From a virus: a stretch of DNA of 64,000 nt. Positions 1 to 5,624 of this stretch are shown here, one piece after another (positions within the stretch are counted from its first letter, which is position 1; each line of letters starts with the position of its first letter). The stretch spans positions 1 through 64,000 of the IMG/VR virus record IMGVR_UViG_3300020188_000808; one strand, given 5' to 3'. The notes beneath the pieces are model-generated. The model searched no databases. It saw nothing but the letters and a program-made list of their open reading frames with translations, and was not told the DNA's origin. A program made the translations under genes and the position numbers.

Positions 1-420
1 ACACTATACGCATCAATAGGCCTCACTACTATACTATAAGGGTCACTACTGAACAGTTCACTAGGGTTCTCACTACTATATAGAATCATGAGTTCTTTGT
101 GATTGAGCCCGTCATCTGGGTAGAGGTGACCGGTGGTGATCAGAGGAGGATCCAGGTGGTCAAAGCCAGATCTGAGGTCTAATGGTGTCGACCTGACTTT
201 CTCCAATGATATCAAGAGGTTAGGTGGGGCCAGGGGCCTCTAGTATGGCCTTTCAAAAAAGTTCAATGATTTCAAGGGGTTACAAGGGTGCGGAAATCAG
301 GTCGTGTAGGGTGAATTGAACTCCGGTATCAATGTTTCCAATTACGTTCCCGGCGGGTGGATCTATCTGCGATCCTCTATGTTGAACTTCCCTCTACCTC
401 CTTGCCCTTATTGTTCTTAT
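1..420. other. ORF-less left end with short direct repeats
   Basis: No convincing gene is visible on either strand. The octamer TCACTACT occurs at 23-30, 43-50 and 70-77. A longer imperfect direct repeat (core AATGAT.TCAAG.GGTTA) occurs near 207-231 and 266-290. A leftward sigma70-like promoter at 421-449 would transcribe this segment. Its leader resembles those of the early genes, including AACAATAAGGGCA and GGAGG, but no start codon follows. This may be an RNA gene, a decayed early gene or a structural region. Confidence 0.5.
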
Positions 421-449
421 AGTATATGGCCAAAGGCACCTAAAGTCAA
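421..449 (-). promoter_or_regulatory. Leftward sigma70-like promoter, no ORF downstream
   Basis: Reading on the minus strand, TTGACT (449-444), a 17-bp spacer and TATACT (426-421). It is divergent from the promoter at 495-523. The initial transcript carries the early-gene leader signature but no usable ATG. Confidence 0.75.
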
Positions 450-494
450 CCAAAAAAACCCCTAAAATAAAATTATTTTTTGGTAAAATAATGG

Positions 495-523
495 TTGACA
501 TTTGGATTCAGAGATGGTATACT
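495..523 (+). promoter_or_regulatory. Early sigma70-like promoter
   Basis: TTGACA (495-500), 17-bp spacer, TATACT (518-523). It drives the 145-residue gene at 559. The leader ends in GAGAGGGCA before the start. Confidence 0.85.
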
Positions 524-558
524 GTAAAGACAATAAGGAATTAGAGAGGGCATAGAAA

Positions 559-996
559 ATGAAATTAGCGATCCACACACAATACAAAGAGAACTATGGC
601 GCACATGACTGGGATGGCCAGGGTGAGTGTCCGCAGTATTGGAAGTTCAAAGGTGGAGAGACCTTTGTTATGGCCATCGAGGATCCCAATCTTAGACCTG
701 AGAACATTGATGATCTTAAGGCGTTGATTGAGTACTCAGACCACTATCAGGAGGAGTATGTCTTAGATTGGAGTTTCGTGGACGAGGGAGAGGCTGTGTG
801 TGAGGACTGGGAGACTCCCTGGACTATATACCGTGAGGCAGATGGGGCCTACTATGCGAGCCGTTGGGTGCCTGCAGAGGACTATTGGACTCCCGGCTAC
901 AAGGGCAAGGCTCAGAGCTATAAGATGGAGCTGGGTGGCGAGAGAAGCCACTATCAAGAGGAGTACGTCAAATTGGCTGAGCCTGAGATGGCTTAG
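559..996 (+). CDS. Conserved early protein of unknown function
   Basis: 145 residues, with no recognised catalytic motif. The protein is rich in Trp, Tyr and acidic residues and starts MKLAIHTQYKENYG. It looks like a small cytosolic phage protein of the kind carried in marine phage accessory arms; this is recollection of the family, not a search. The start is supported by the GAGAGGG Shine-Dalgarno and by its own promoter. No terminator is obvious, but the following 277 bases are ORF-less. Function unknown. Confidence 0.8.
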   Translation: MKLAIHTQYKENYGAHDWDGQGECPQYWKFKGGETFVMAIEDPNLRPENIDDLKALIEYSDHYQEEYVLDWSFVDEGEAVCEDWETPWTIYREADGAYYASRWVPAEDYWTPGYKGKAQSYKMELGGERSHYQEEYVKLAEPEMA

Positions 997-1014
997 ACGT
1001 GGACAGGTAGGGAG

Positions 1015-1140
1015 TGGAAACCCGGTTAGGCCTTAGACCTATATACAACTAAGGCGGGAGAGCTAGGCGCCCTCATAGAAAGGCCTAGCATTTATCTGTG
1101 GCATTTGTGCAACACCTGAGCCTTCGCCCATCGGGAGCGT
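1015..1140 (-). ncRNA. Candidate small RNA from a perfect consensus promoter
   Basis: A leftward TTGACA-N17-TATAAT promoter (1174-1146) points into this segment. The predicted RNA has several hairpins. One pairs CTAGGC with GCCTAG (plus strand 1067-1088 region); another pairs GCCTTAG with CTAAGGC (1029-1054 region). A smaller one lies around 1098-1116. The only ORF is 22 codons and lacks a ribosome site. It matches no RNA family that I recognise. Confidence 0.45.
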
Positions 1141-1145
1141 AGTTT

Positions 1146-1174
1146 ATTATAACATATTTTGGACGAGATGTCAA
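1146..1174 (-). promoter_or_regulatory. Leftward perfect-consensus sigma70 promoter
   Basis: On the minus strand, TTGACA (1174-1169), exactly 17 bp, then TATAAT (1151-1146). It is back-to-back with the rightward promoter at 1209. The DNA between the two promoters (GTCAACCAAAA...TTTTTTGGTAAAA...GGTTGAC) closely resembles that between the pair at 421-523. Confidence 0.8.
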
Positions 1175-1208
1175 CCAAAATAATTAGATTTTTTTTGGTA
1201 AAAAATGG

Positions 1209-1237
1209 TTGACCTTAGACTATTTTGGTGCTATAGT
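1209..1237 (+). promoter_or_regulatory. Early sigma70-like promoter
   Basis: TTGACC, 17 bp, TATAGT, with the recurrent TTGGTGC just before the -10. It drives the gene at 1274. Confidence 0.8.
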
Positions 1238-1273
1238 GTAACTATAAACTAAACAACGCAAAGAGGGCAAACT

Positions 1274-1537
1274 ATGCAAAACATTAAATTTCCGTTCGCA
1301 GTACAACTTGCAGGGGACAGCATTTGGGGCTATGAGGGTCCGCAAACTGTCTCAGTCTCAGACATCGCTGTGTACGAGGATGAGGACTACAAGATGATCG
1401 ACGTAGTACACGATACAACGTGGGAGATCTACACAGACAGTGGCTTTGAGGCCGCAATTAGCAAAGCACTTGGCTATGAGGTGCAATTTACAGAGCAAGG
1501 TATGCAACAAAACGGCATGGCCTCTATGGAAGCATAG
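1274..1537 (+). CDS. Small early protein, unknown
   Basis: 87 residues, acidic, no membrane segment or known motif. The start is preceded by AAAGAGGGCAAACT, the leader signature shared by this gene arm. The gene has its own promoter upstream, and the next promoter begins 15 bases after its stop, so it is a single-gene unit. No function can be assigned. Confidence 0.75.
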   Translation: MQNIKFPFAVQLAGDSIWGYEGPQTVSVSDIAVYEDEDYKMIDVVHDTTWEIYTDSGFEAAISKALGYEVQFTEQGMQQNGMASMEA

Positions 1538-1551
1538 CATAAAAAAAATGG

Positions 1552-1580
1552 TTGACACTATAGCATTTTGGTGCTATAGT
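1552..1580 (+). promoter_or_regulatory. Early sigma70-like promoter
   Basis: TTGACA, 17 bp (ending TTGGTGC), TATAGT. It precedes the secreted hydrolase gene. Confidence 0.85.
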
Positions 1581-1603
1581 GTTAATATAATTAGGAGGGC
1601 AAT

Positions 1604-2260
1604 ATGAAAAAGACTATTATAGCAACAGCGATCTTGGCATGTTTGCATACGGCGGCCGCAGGGGCAGAGAAGCTGACATCATTCGATCACGCGGCAGAGC
1701 TAACAGATCAAGCCAAGACCATACTATTCCAAGAGCTGAACGATCAGAACGCAGAGAACCACACACATCCTGCGATCACTTGTCTAGCAGAGAACATCTA
1801 CTTTGAAGCACGAGGCGAGAGCTTTAAGGCCAAGATAGCAGTGGCCAACGTCACACGTAATAGAGTAGAGGACAGCAGATGGCCGAGTACCTACTGTGGT
1901 GTGGTTCAGCAGGGACCTGTGAGGGAATCATGGAAGACCAAGAAGATCAAGGACCTTCCGGACAACCAGCGAGTGTATTACCCACGAAAGCACAGATGTC
2001 AGTTCAGTTGGTACTGTGATGGGGTCAAAGATGTGATATGGGCCAACATGGAACGCACAGGAGAGACCATCGAAGGCAATGCTAGAGCTTGGAGAGAATC
2101 AGTACGTATTGCGATAGCCACACTGGCTCAGGGTGATTACATCATCAAGGACAACACTGGTGGGGCCACTCACTACTATAATCACAACCTAGTTGATCCG
2201 CATTGGGCAGACAGCTATAAAACCACAGCCGTTGTGGGCAATCATACGTTCAAAAAATAG
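1604..2260 (+). CDS. Secreted SleB-type cell wall hydrolase
   Basis: 218 residues. An N-terminal signal peptide (KK, hydrophobic ATAILACLHTAAA, likely cleavage near residue 20) is followed by a SleB/Hydrolase_2-like domain at about residues 57-215. The family motif region reads LAENIYFEARGE, with Glu68 the likely catalytic acid. Enzymes of this family cleave peptidoglycan glycan strands. The signal peptide suggests host Sec export without needing a holin. The start has a strong AGGAGGG site, and the gene has its own promoter. Nearby small membrane proteins and a lipoprotein (2969-3823) suggest a lysis-related island. Family call confident; use in lysis rather than wall remodelling is inferred. 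Confidence 0.88.
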   Translation: MKKTIIATAILACLHTAAAGAEKLTSFDHAAELTDQAKTILFQELNDQNAENHTHPAITCLAENIYFEARGESFKAKIAVANVTRNRVEDSRWPSTYCGVVQQGPVRESWKTKKIKDLPDNQRVYYPRKHRCQFSWYCDGVKDVIWANMERTGETIEGNARAWRESVRIAIATLAQGDYIIKDNTGGATHYYNHNLVDPHWADSYKTTAVVGNHTFKK

Positions 2261-2263
2261 GGG

Positions 2264-2292
2264 TTGACAATTGGATTGGATGATGCTATTAT
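2264..2292 (+). promoter_or_regulatory. Early sigma70-like promoter
   Basis: TTGACA, 17 bp, TATTAT. It starts four bases after the hydrolase stop and drives the gene at 2321. Confidence 0.82.
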
Positions 2293-2320
2293 ATAAACAC
2301 AATAAGGAAATGAGGGCACA

Positions 2321-2644
2321 ATGAAAATTTTAGACATAGAAACAGATGCAACATGGCAGAGTGGTTCAAGCCTCGCAGGCTATGTGACAACCACTTATGA
2401 GGATATCGTGGCCAAGTTTGGTGAGCCAACAGCCGCTGGTGATAAGACCACCGCAGAATGGACACTTGAATTCAAGGTTCTAGAGGACGATGCAGAGGAC
2501 GAGGACGATTGGGACTACGTCTACGCAACCATCTATGACTGGAAAGAATCAAGCACGCCTATGGGGCAGTACCGTTGGCACATTGGTGGGTTCGACAATC
2601 GAGCTGAAGAATGTGTGCAACAGGCCCTGGAAAATAATGGTTGA
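2321..2644 (+). CDS. Conserved small acidic phage protein, unknown
   Basis: 107 residues. The N-terminal half contains FGEPT..GDKTTAEW and the C-terminal half ATIYDWKE and WHIGG, a combination I associate with a widespread phage protein family of unknown function. There is an acidic stretch at residues 52-63. No signal or membrane segment. The leader ends GAGGGCACA before the ATG. Its stop codon TGA lies inside the -35 hexamer of the next promoter. Confidence 0.8.
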   Translation: MKILDIETDATWQSGSSLAGYVTTTYEDIVAKFGEPTAAGDKTTAEWTLEFKVLEDDAEDEDDWDYVYATIYDWKESSTPMGQYRWHIGGFDNRAEECVQQALENNG

Positions 2645-2669
2645 CATTTGGATAAAGAGGTGCTATTAT
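2641..2669 (+). promoter_or_regulatory. Early promoter overlapping a stop codon
   Basis: TTGACA (2641-2646), 17 bp, TATTAT. The TGA stop of the preceding gene (2642-2644) is embedded in the -35 hexamer. Confidence 0.82.
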
Positions 2670-2695
2670 ATAAACATAATAAGGAGGGCAACTAG

Positions 2696-2902
2696 ATGGG
2701 CATGTATAATCTAATAGAAGACAACGTAAACAAGTTCTGGGACATAGCCAACGACAAGGCTGGAGAGTGCGAGAGCTTGGATGAATTCGTTGAAGCAATG
2801 ACTCCGCACGTGGATCTACTACAGGGTAGTTCCGAAGGAGAGTGCGTTGAGGAAGCAATCAGCGAGGCTTGGGGCGAATACTGGGCCAAATATAATATGT
2901 AA
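2696..2902 (+). CDS. Small acidic early protein, unknown
   Basis: 68 residues, strongly acidic and probably helical, no known motif. The start follows AAGGAGGGCAACTAG; a second in-frame ATG two codons later is an alternative start. It is a single-gene transcription unit with its own promoter. Its composition resembles small host-takeover proteins, but no function can be claimed. Confidence 0.72.
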   Translation: MGMYNLIEDNVNKFWDIANDKAGECESLDEFVEAMTPHVDLLQGSSEGECVEEAISEAWGEYWAKYNM

Positions 2903-2909
2903 TTAGGGG

Positions 2910-2938
2910 TTGACTTTTGGTTAACTTGGTGCTATTAT
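2910..2938 (+). promoter_or_regulatory. Early sigma70-like promoter
   Basis: TTGACT, 17 bp, TATTAT. It drives the two small membrane-protein genes at 2969 and 3171. Confidence 0.8.
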
Positions 2939-2968
2939 ATAAGAACAATAACAAACAAAGAGGGCAAA

Positions 2969-3169
2969 ATGAAAACAACGATTAACACAATTTCCGGACT
3001 ATTGATAGCAGTTGGACTGATGGCAATGGCAGGTTCAGCCAACGACTGTGATGGTGCTTGTATGGACACGGCCAACACCTTAGGTGAGATGCTAATGGTA
3101 GCAGGTGTAGGTTTTACCATGGTGCTGTTTGGTGCAATGGTCTTAATCAGCAACAGCCAGGAGCAATAG
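2969..3169 (+). CDS. Small membrane protein with two hydrophobic segments
   Basis: 66 residues. Hydrophobic segments lie at about residues 9-24 and 40-60, separated by a Cys-containing acidic loop (NDCDGACMD). The first segment could be a cleavable signal or a transmembrane helix. It is followed after one base by a second small membrane protein (3171) and lies close to the SleB hydrolase. Size and topology fit a holin-like or envelope-acting protein, but that is inference. The leader has AAAGAGGGCA. Confidence 0.72.
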   Translation: MKTTINTISGLLIAVGLMAMAGSANDCDGACMDTANTLGEMLMVAGVGFTMVLFGAMVLISNSQEQ

Positions 3170-3170
3170 G

Positions 3171-3335
3171 ATGTTGGAAGTAATTGGATTCATCGCTGTA
3201 GCATATCTTATCTTTAAATTCGCACCCGCAATCATCGAAGCAGGGTTCAAGTTCGCTGTGATCTGTTTGGGATTCGTAGCGTTCCTGTTCATCTGTGCAT
3301 GGATTTGGGGTAGCATTTTGGTAATGATTAATTAA
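3171..3335 (+). CDS. Very small membrane protein
   Basis: 54 residues, beginning MLEVIGFIAV and ending ILVMIN. It is almost wholly hydrophobic, with two probable transmembrane helices around residues 5-22 and 28-52. The start lies one base after the previous stop, with GGAG eleven bases upstream inside that gene, so translation is probably coupled. It could form a two-component holin/antiholin-like pair with the 2969 product. No homology is recognised. Confidence 0.65.
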   Translation: MLEVIGFIAVAYLIFKFAPAIIEAGFKFAVICLGFVAFLFICAWIWGSILVMIN

Positions 3336-3346
3336 AATAAATGGTT

Positions 3347-3375
3347 GACATTCAATTAAATTGAGTGTATACTGT
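3347..3375 (+). promoter_or_regulatory. Early sigma70-like promoter
   Basis: TTGACA, 17 bp, TATACT. It drives the coupled pair at 3405 and 3629. Confidence 0.85.
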
Positions 3376-3404
3376 AAGTATAACAATTAGGAAACGAGGG
3401 CAAT

Positions 3405-3629
3405 ATGAAACTTAAAAACATTGGTTCAAATATGACAGAGATCGAAGTTAACGGCAAGAGCATCATGTTCAGCTATGAGACTCCGGTTGCAGGCTACTGT
3501 GAGCAGGGTGCGTTTAGAACAGACACCAAGTTCAGCGTAACCACTAGCAAACAGATCAACAAGTACCTAGGTGGCAAAGACGTAGGTAGGGTTGTACCCC
3601 AGGCTTGGATTGAAGGTTTGGTAGCCTAA
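3405..3629 (+). CDS. Small early protein, unknown
   Basis: 74 residues, no membrane segment, mixed beta-like composition. It starts after ACGAGGGCAAT. Its TAA shares a base with the ATG of the downstream lipoprotein gene (TAATG), so the two are translationally coupled. No function recognised. Confidence 0.72.
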   Translation: MKLKNIGSNMTEIEVNGKSIMFSYETPVAGYCEQGAFRTDTKFSVTTSKQINKYLGGKDVGRVVPQAWIEGLVA

Positions 3630-3823
3630 TGAAAACGATTTTGGTAGTCCTTTGTGCTATGAGCTTGACCGCTTGTGGTACAATGACTCCAAAAGATATG
3701 TTGAAGACCGCGAATGCGTTCCGAAATGTATCTAAGATTACCGCTCCAGGTGTAGAAGAAGAATTGGTTGTTATGACCAAAGACATCTTTGATCCTGCAA
3801 GGGGTGGTGGTTTCAACAAATAA
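3629..3823 (+). CDS. Small lipoprotein
   Basis: 64 residues. A signal sequence ends in the lipobox LTAC, with Cys16 the predicted lipidated residue. The mature part is only about 48 residues, with a Gly-rich tail. Phage outer spanins are lipoproteins of about this size, and the hydrolase and membrane proteins upstream fit a lysis role. An i-spanin partner is not evident, so spanin is only a candidate function. Lipoprotein call secure; role inferred. Confidence 0.75.
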   Translation: MKTILVVLCAMSLTACGTMTPKDMLKTANAFRNVSKITAPGVEEELVVMTKDIFDPARGGGFNK

Positions 3824-3826
3824 TGG

Positions 3827-3855
3827 TTGACATACTCACCATTAGATGTTATTAT
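3827..3855 (+). promoter_or_regulatory. Early sigma70-like promoter
   Basis: TTGACA, 17 bp, TATTAT. It drives the gene at 3894. Confidence 0.83.
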
Positions 3856-3893
3856 AACTTGAGTATGAATAGGCAAACAATAGGAGGCCAACA

Positions 3894-4223
3894 ATGAGTA
3901 CCACTAAACTGTACACGGTAGCCGGCACGTCAAACAACAACGGCAAAACAAAAGTAAGGTTCGCGAATGACTATGTGAGTAGATTCAAGATCCTTGTAAA
4001 GAATCAACACGAGGACATCAAAATCGTAGAACTGCCATCAGCAATGAACAAGGCAGATGTATGTAAGTTCTTGTCAACTCATGCAGAGTTCCAGACAGAA
4101 GCACAACAGTCTGCGATCAATGAGTTCGTTGTAAGAAACATCAAACTTGATGCGACTCCAACAGCACCGGCACAGCCTGTAGCTGAAGCAGAGACCATTG
4201 AGGTAGAGCTAGAGACTGCATAG
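3894..4223 (+). CDS. Conserved early protein, unknown
   Basis: 109 residues. A compact basic/hydrophobic region (about 1-85) is followed by an Ala/Pro/Glu-rich tail (PTAPAQPVAEAET). No catalytic motif. The start follows ATAGGAGGCCAACA, a strong ribosome site. The structured ORF-less segment 4224-4377 follows. Function unknown. Confidence 0.75.
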   Translation: MSTTKLYTVAGTSNNNGKTKVRFANDYVSRFKILVKNQHEDIKIVELPSAMNKADVCKFLSTHAEFQTEAQQSAINEFVVRNIKLDATPTAPAQPVAEAETIEVELETA

Positions 4224-4267
4224 TATTGCAGTCCAATAGGGGAGGCACTGACTAAGAGCCTTCCTTT

Positions 4268-4358
4268 GAAGAAGCTGGTTGTGAATGGTTAATACTAGTT
4301 CACGTTGCATTAAACCAGAGCCCGAACGTTGCGTACCAAGGCTCGGCCAGCTTACTTC
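4268..4358 (+). ncRNA. Candidate structured RNA or leader
   Basis: GAAGAAGCTGG (4268-4278) can pair with CCAGCTTACTTC (4347-4358), forming an 11-bp closing stem with one bulge. Inside, GTGAA pairs with TTCAC, and GAGCC (4317-4321 region) with GGCTC (4340-4344). CTGGTT (4275-4280) can alternatively pair with AACCAG (4313-4318), which would exclude the closing stem. It lies between a protein gene and the tRNA promoter. It matches no RNA family I recognise. Confidence 0.4.
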
Positions 4359-4377
4359 ATAAATTTTCATTTAGAGG

Positions 4378-4406
4378 TTGACAACCGTCCTTGGTTGTGT
4401 TATAGT
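4378..4406 (+). promoter_or_regulatory. Promoter of the tRNA pair
   Basis: TTGACA, 17 bp, TATAGT. The transcript begins about 45 bases before tRNA-Arg. Confidence 0.82.
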
Positions 4407-4456
4407 AAGACATCATAAGAAGATCAGAAGAGGATCAAATCAAATCATTTTAGTTA

Positions 4457-4533
4457 CTGCCCTTAGCTCAGCTGGATAGAGCAACAGCCTTCTAAGCTGT
4501 AGGTCGTAGGTTCGAATCCTACAGGGCAGGCCA
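4457..4533 (+). tRNA. tRNA-Arg (anticodon TCT)
   Basis: The full cloverleaf folds. The acceptor stem is CTGCCCT/AGGGCAG, the D-loop contains GCTCAGCTGGATAGAGC, the anticodon arm is ACAGC-CTTCTAA-GCTGT, and the T arm contains GGTTCGAATCC. The CCA end is encoded (4531-4533). It reads AGA/AGG, frequent in this AT-leaning phage sequence. Confidence 0.96.
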
Positions 4534-4538
4534 ACAAT

Positions 4539-4626
4539 GCTCGCGTGATGGAATTGGTAGACATACCGGACTTAAAATCCGGAGGCTGTAATGGCCGTGG
4601 CGGTTCGAGTCCGCCCGCGAGTACCA
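4539..4626 (+). tRNA. tRNA-Leu (anticodon TAA)
   Basis: A class II tRNA of 88 bases with a long variable arm. The acceptor stem is GCTCGCG/CGCGAGT, the anticodon arm CCGGA-CTTAAAA-TCCGG, and the T arm contains GGTTCGAGTCC. The discriminator is A and CCA is encoded. It reads TTA. It lies five bases after tRNA-Arg in the same transcript. Confidence 0.96.
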
Positions 4627-4638
4627 AAGGTAAGTACC

Positions 4639-4679
4639 GCCCGGGGGAGCAACCGCCCTCATGTAAGACTTCCCCGGGC
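4639..4679 (+). terminator. Strong hairpin after the tRNA genes
   Basis: GCCCGGGGGAG (4639-4649) pairs with CTTCCCCGGGC (4669-4679) over 11 bp, with one G-T pair. The T-tract is poor, so it may act in termination, in RNA 3' stability or in tRNA processing. Confidence 0.65.
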
Positions 4680-4694
4680 AGGGAAATAAAATGG

Positions 4695-4723
4695 TTGACA
4701 AGTGATCCAATTGGTGTTATAGT
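4695..4723 (+). promoter_or_regulatory. Early sigma70-like promoter
   Basis: TTGACA, 17 bp, TATAGT. It drives the gene at 4757. Confidence 0.83.
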
Positions 4724-4756
4724 ATATGTATAGTTAGAACAAACGGAGGGCATCCA

Positions 4757-4945
4757 ATGATTAGAGTACACACAACAGGACTTGAAGGTGAACGTTTCCT
4801 CAAGCTAGATGAAGTCAACATCCACACACAGAAGATTGACTCTTACAACGGCGCACCATACATCTTGTTCGAGCACAAGGACTATCCAGGAGGAGCGTTG
4901 AGTGCTACATTCGATGGCACCTATTGGGACTGTGATTTAGATTAA
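4757..4945 (+). CDS. Small early protein, unknown
   Basis: 62 residues, soluble, acidic C-terminus, no known motif. It follows a strong CGGAGGGCATCCA ribosome site and its own promoter. The next promoter begins within ten bases of its stop. No function assigned. Confidence 0.7.
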   Translation: MIRVHTTGLEGERFLKLDEVNIHTQKIDSYNGAPYILFEHKDYPGGALSATFDGTYWDCDLD

Positions 4946-4952
4946 TTAGGGG

Positions 4953-4981
4953 TTGACAACTGCACCTTTTGGTGCTATAGT
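4953..4981 (+). promoter_or_regulatory. Early sigma70-like promoter
   Basis: TTGACA, 17 bp ending TTGGTGC, TATAGT. It drives the gene at 5009. Confidence 0.83.
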
Positions 4982-5008
4982 ATAAACATAATAACAAATG
5001 AGGGCACT

Positions 5009-5281
5009 ATGAACAATCAATATGAAGTTACCAAGCAGAACGCAAAACTAGCCGACATTGGTCGTGCGATGATGGACTATTCAGAGTTCTACGGTGTTGC
5101 TAATGGACTGGGTCATCTCAAAGATGCTCAGCTGGCCACACTGAATCAGCTCACCCATGTAGGCGGAATGCTTACCAAAATTGGTGTGCTGTTTGGACCG
5201 CGAATGAGTGATCTAAGCGATAGCGACAGAGAATTAGTTGCAAAGTTCAGCAAAAAAGAACTTGACATTCAGAACGTTTGA
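5009..5281 (+). CDS. Small early protein, unknown
   Basis: 90 residues, predicted mostly helical, no membrane segment, no catalytic motif. The leader ends ATGAGGGCACT. The next promoter starts inside its 3' end (-35 at 5262-5267), an unusual overlap of coding and promoter sequence. Confidence 0.72.
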   Translation: MNNQYEVTKQNAKLADIGRAMMDYSEFYGVANGLGHLKDAQLATLNQLTHVGGMLTKIGVLFGPRMSDLSDSDRELVAKFSKKELDIQNV

Positions 5282-5290
5282 TTGTATACT
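5262..5290 (+). promoter_or_regulatory. Early promoter inside the preceding gene
   Basis: TTGACA (5262-5267) lies within codons of the 5009 gene, then 17 bp, then TATACT. It drives the gene at 5323. Confidence 0.8.
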
Positions 5291-5322
5291 GTAAGTATAA
5301 ACAATAAAGAAGAGAGGGCAAA

Positions 5323-5541
5323 ATGGCAACAGATTTGAAATCACACGCACAGGGCGTATCATTGACAAGGTTCGCTGGTGGTGTGGACCGCGGAGTATGC
5401 GTCCAGGTCACAACCAAGAAGCGTCAACCTGTAGGCACAGAGTTCTTTGACTCATTGCAATTGACACGAGCACAGGCCGCGGCATTGGCGGCTGACTTGA
5501 TGGACTTTGCTCAGGGCAGAGAAACAGAAGATTTTGAATAA
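5323..5541 (+). CDS. Small early protein, unknown
   Basis: 72 residues. The N-terminal half is basic and the C-terminal half a likely amphipathic helix rich in Ala/Leu with an acidic end. The pattern is compatible with a nucleic-acid- or protein-binding accessory factor, but no motif supports a specific role. Start supported by GAGAGGGCAAA. Confidence 0.7.
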   Translation: MATDLKSHAQGVSLTRFAGGVDRGVCVQVTTKKRQPVGTEFFDSLQLTRAQAAALAADLMDFAQGRETEDFE

Positions 5542-5548
5542 TTAGAGG

Positions 5549-5577
5549 TTGACAACTGTAGCATGTGATGCTATAGT
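5549..5577 (+). promoter_or_regulatory. Early sigma70-like promoter
   Basis: TTGACA, 17 bp, TATAGT. It drives the AAA ATPase gene and has a longer leader than its neighbours (about 40 bases). Confidence 0.83.
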
Positions 5578-5624
5578 ATAAGAACAATAAGGGCACACTA
5601 ACACACACAACTGAGAGGGTTAAC

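Noticed and set aside
23-77. CRISPR-like repeat from three TCACTACT copies
   Set aside because: Repeats are too short and irregularly spaced; no CRISPR array or cas gene is seen anywhere in the window.
1080-1128. 22-codon ORF in the leftward ORF-less transcript
   Set aside because: No Shine-Dalgarno and it overlaps the hairpins.
4463-4771. Minus- and plus-strand ORFs of 60-100 codons across the tRNA region
   Set aside because: They overlap two confident tRNAs and a strong hairpin, and have no ribosome sites.
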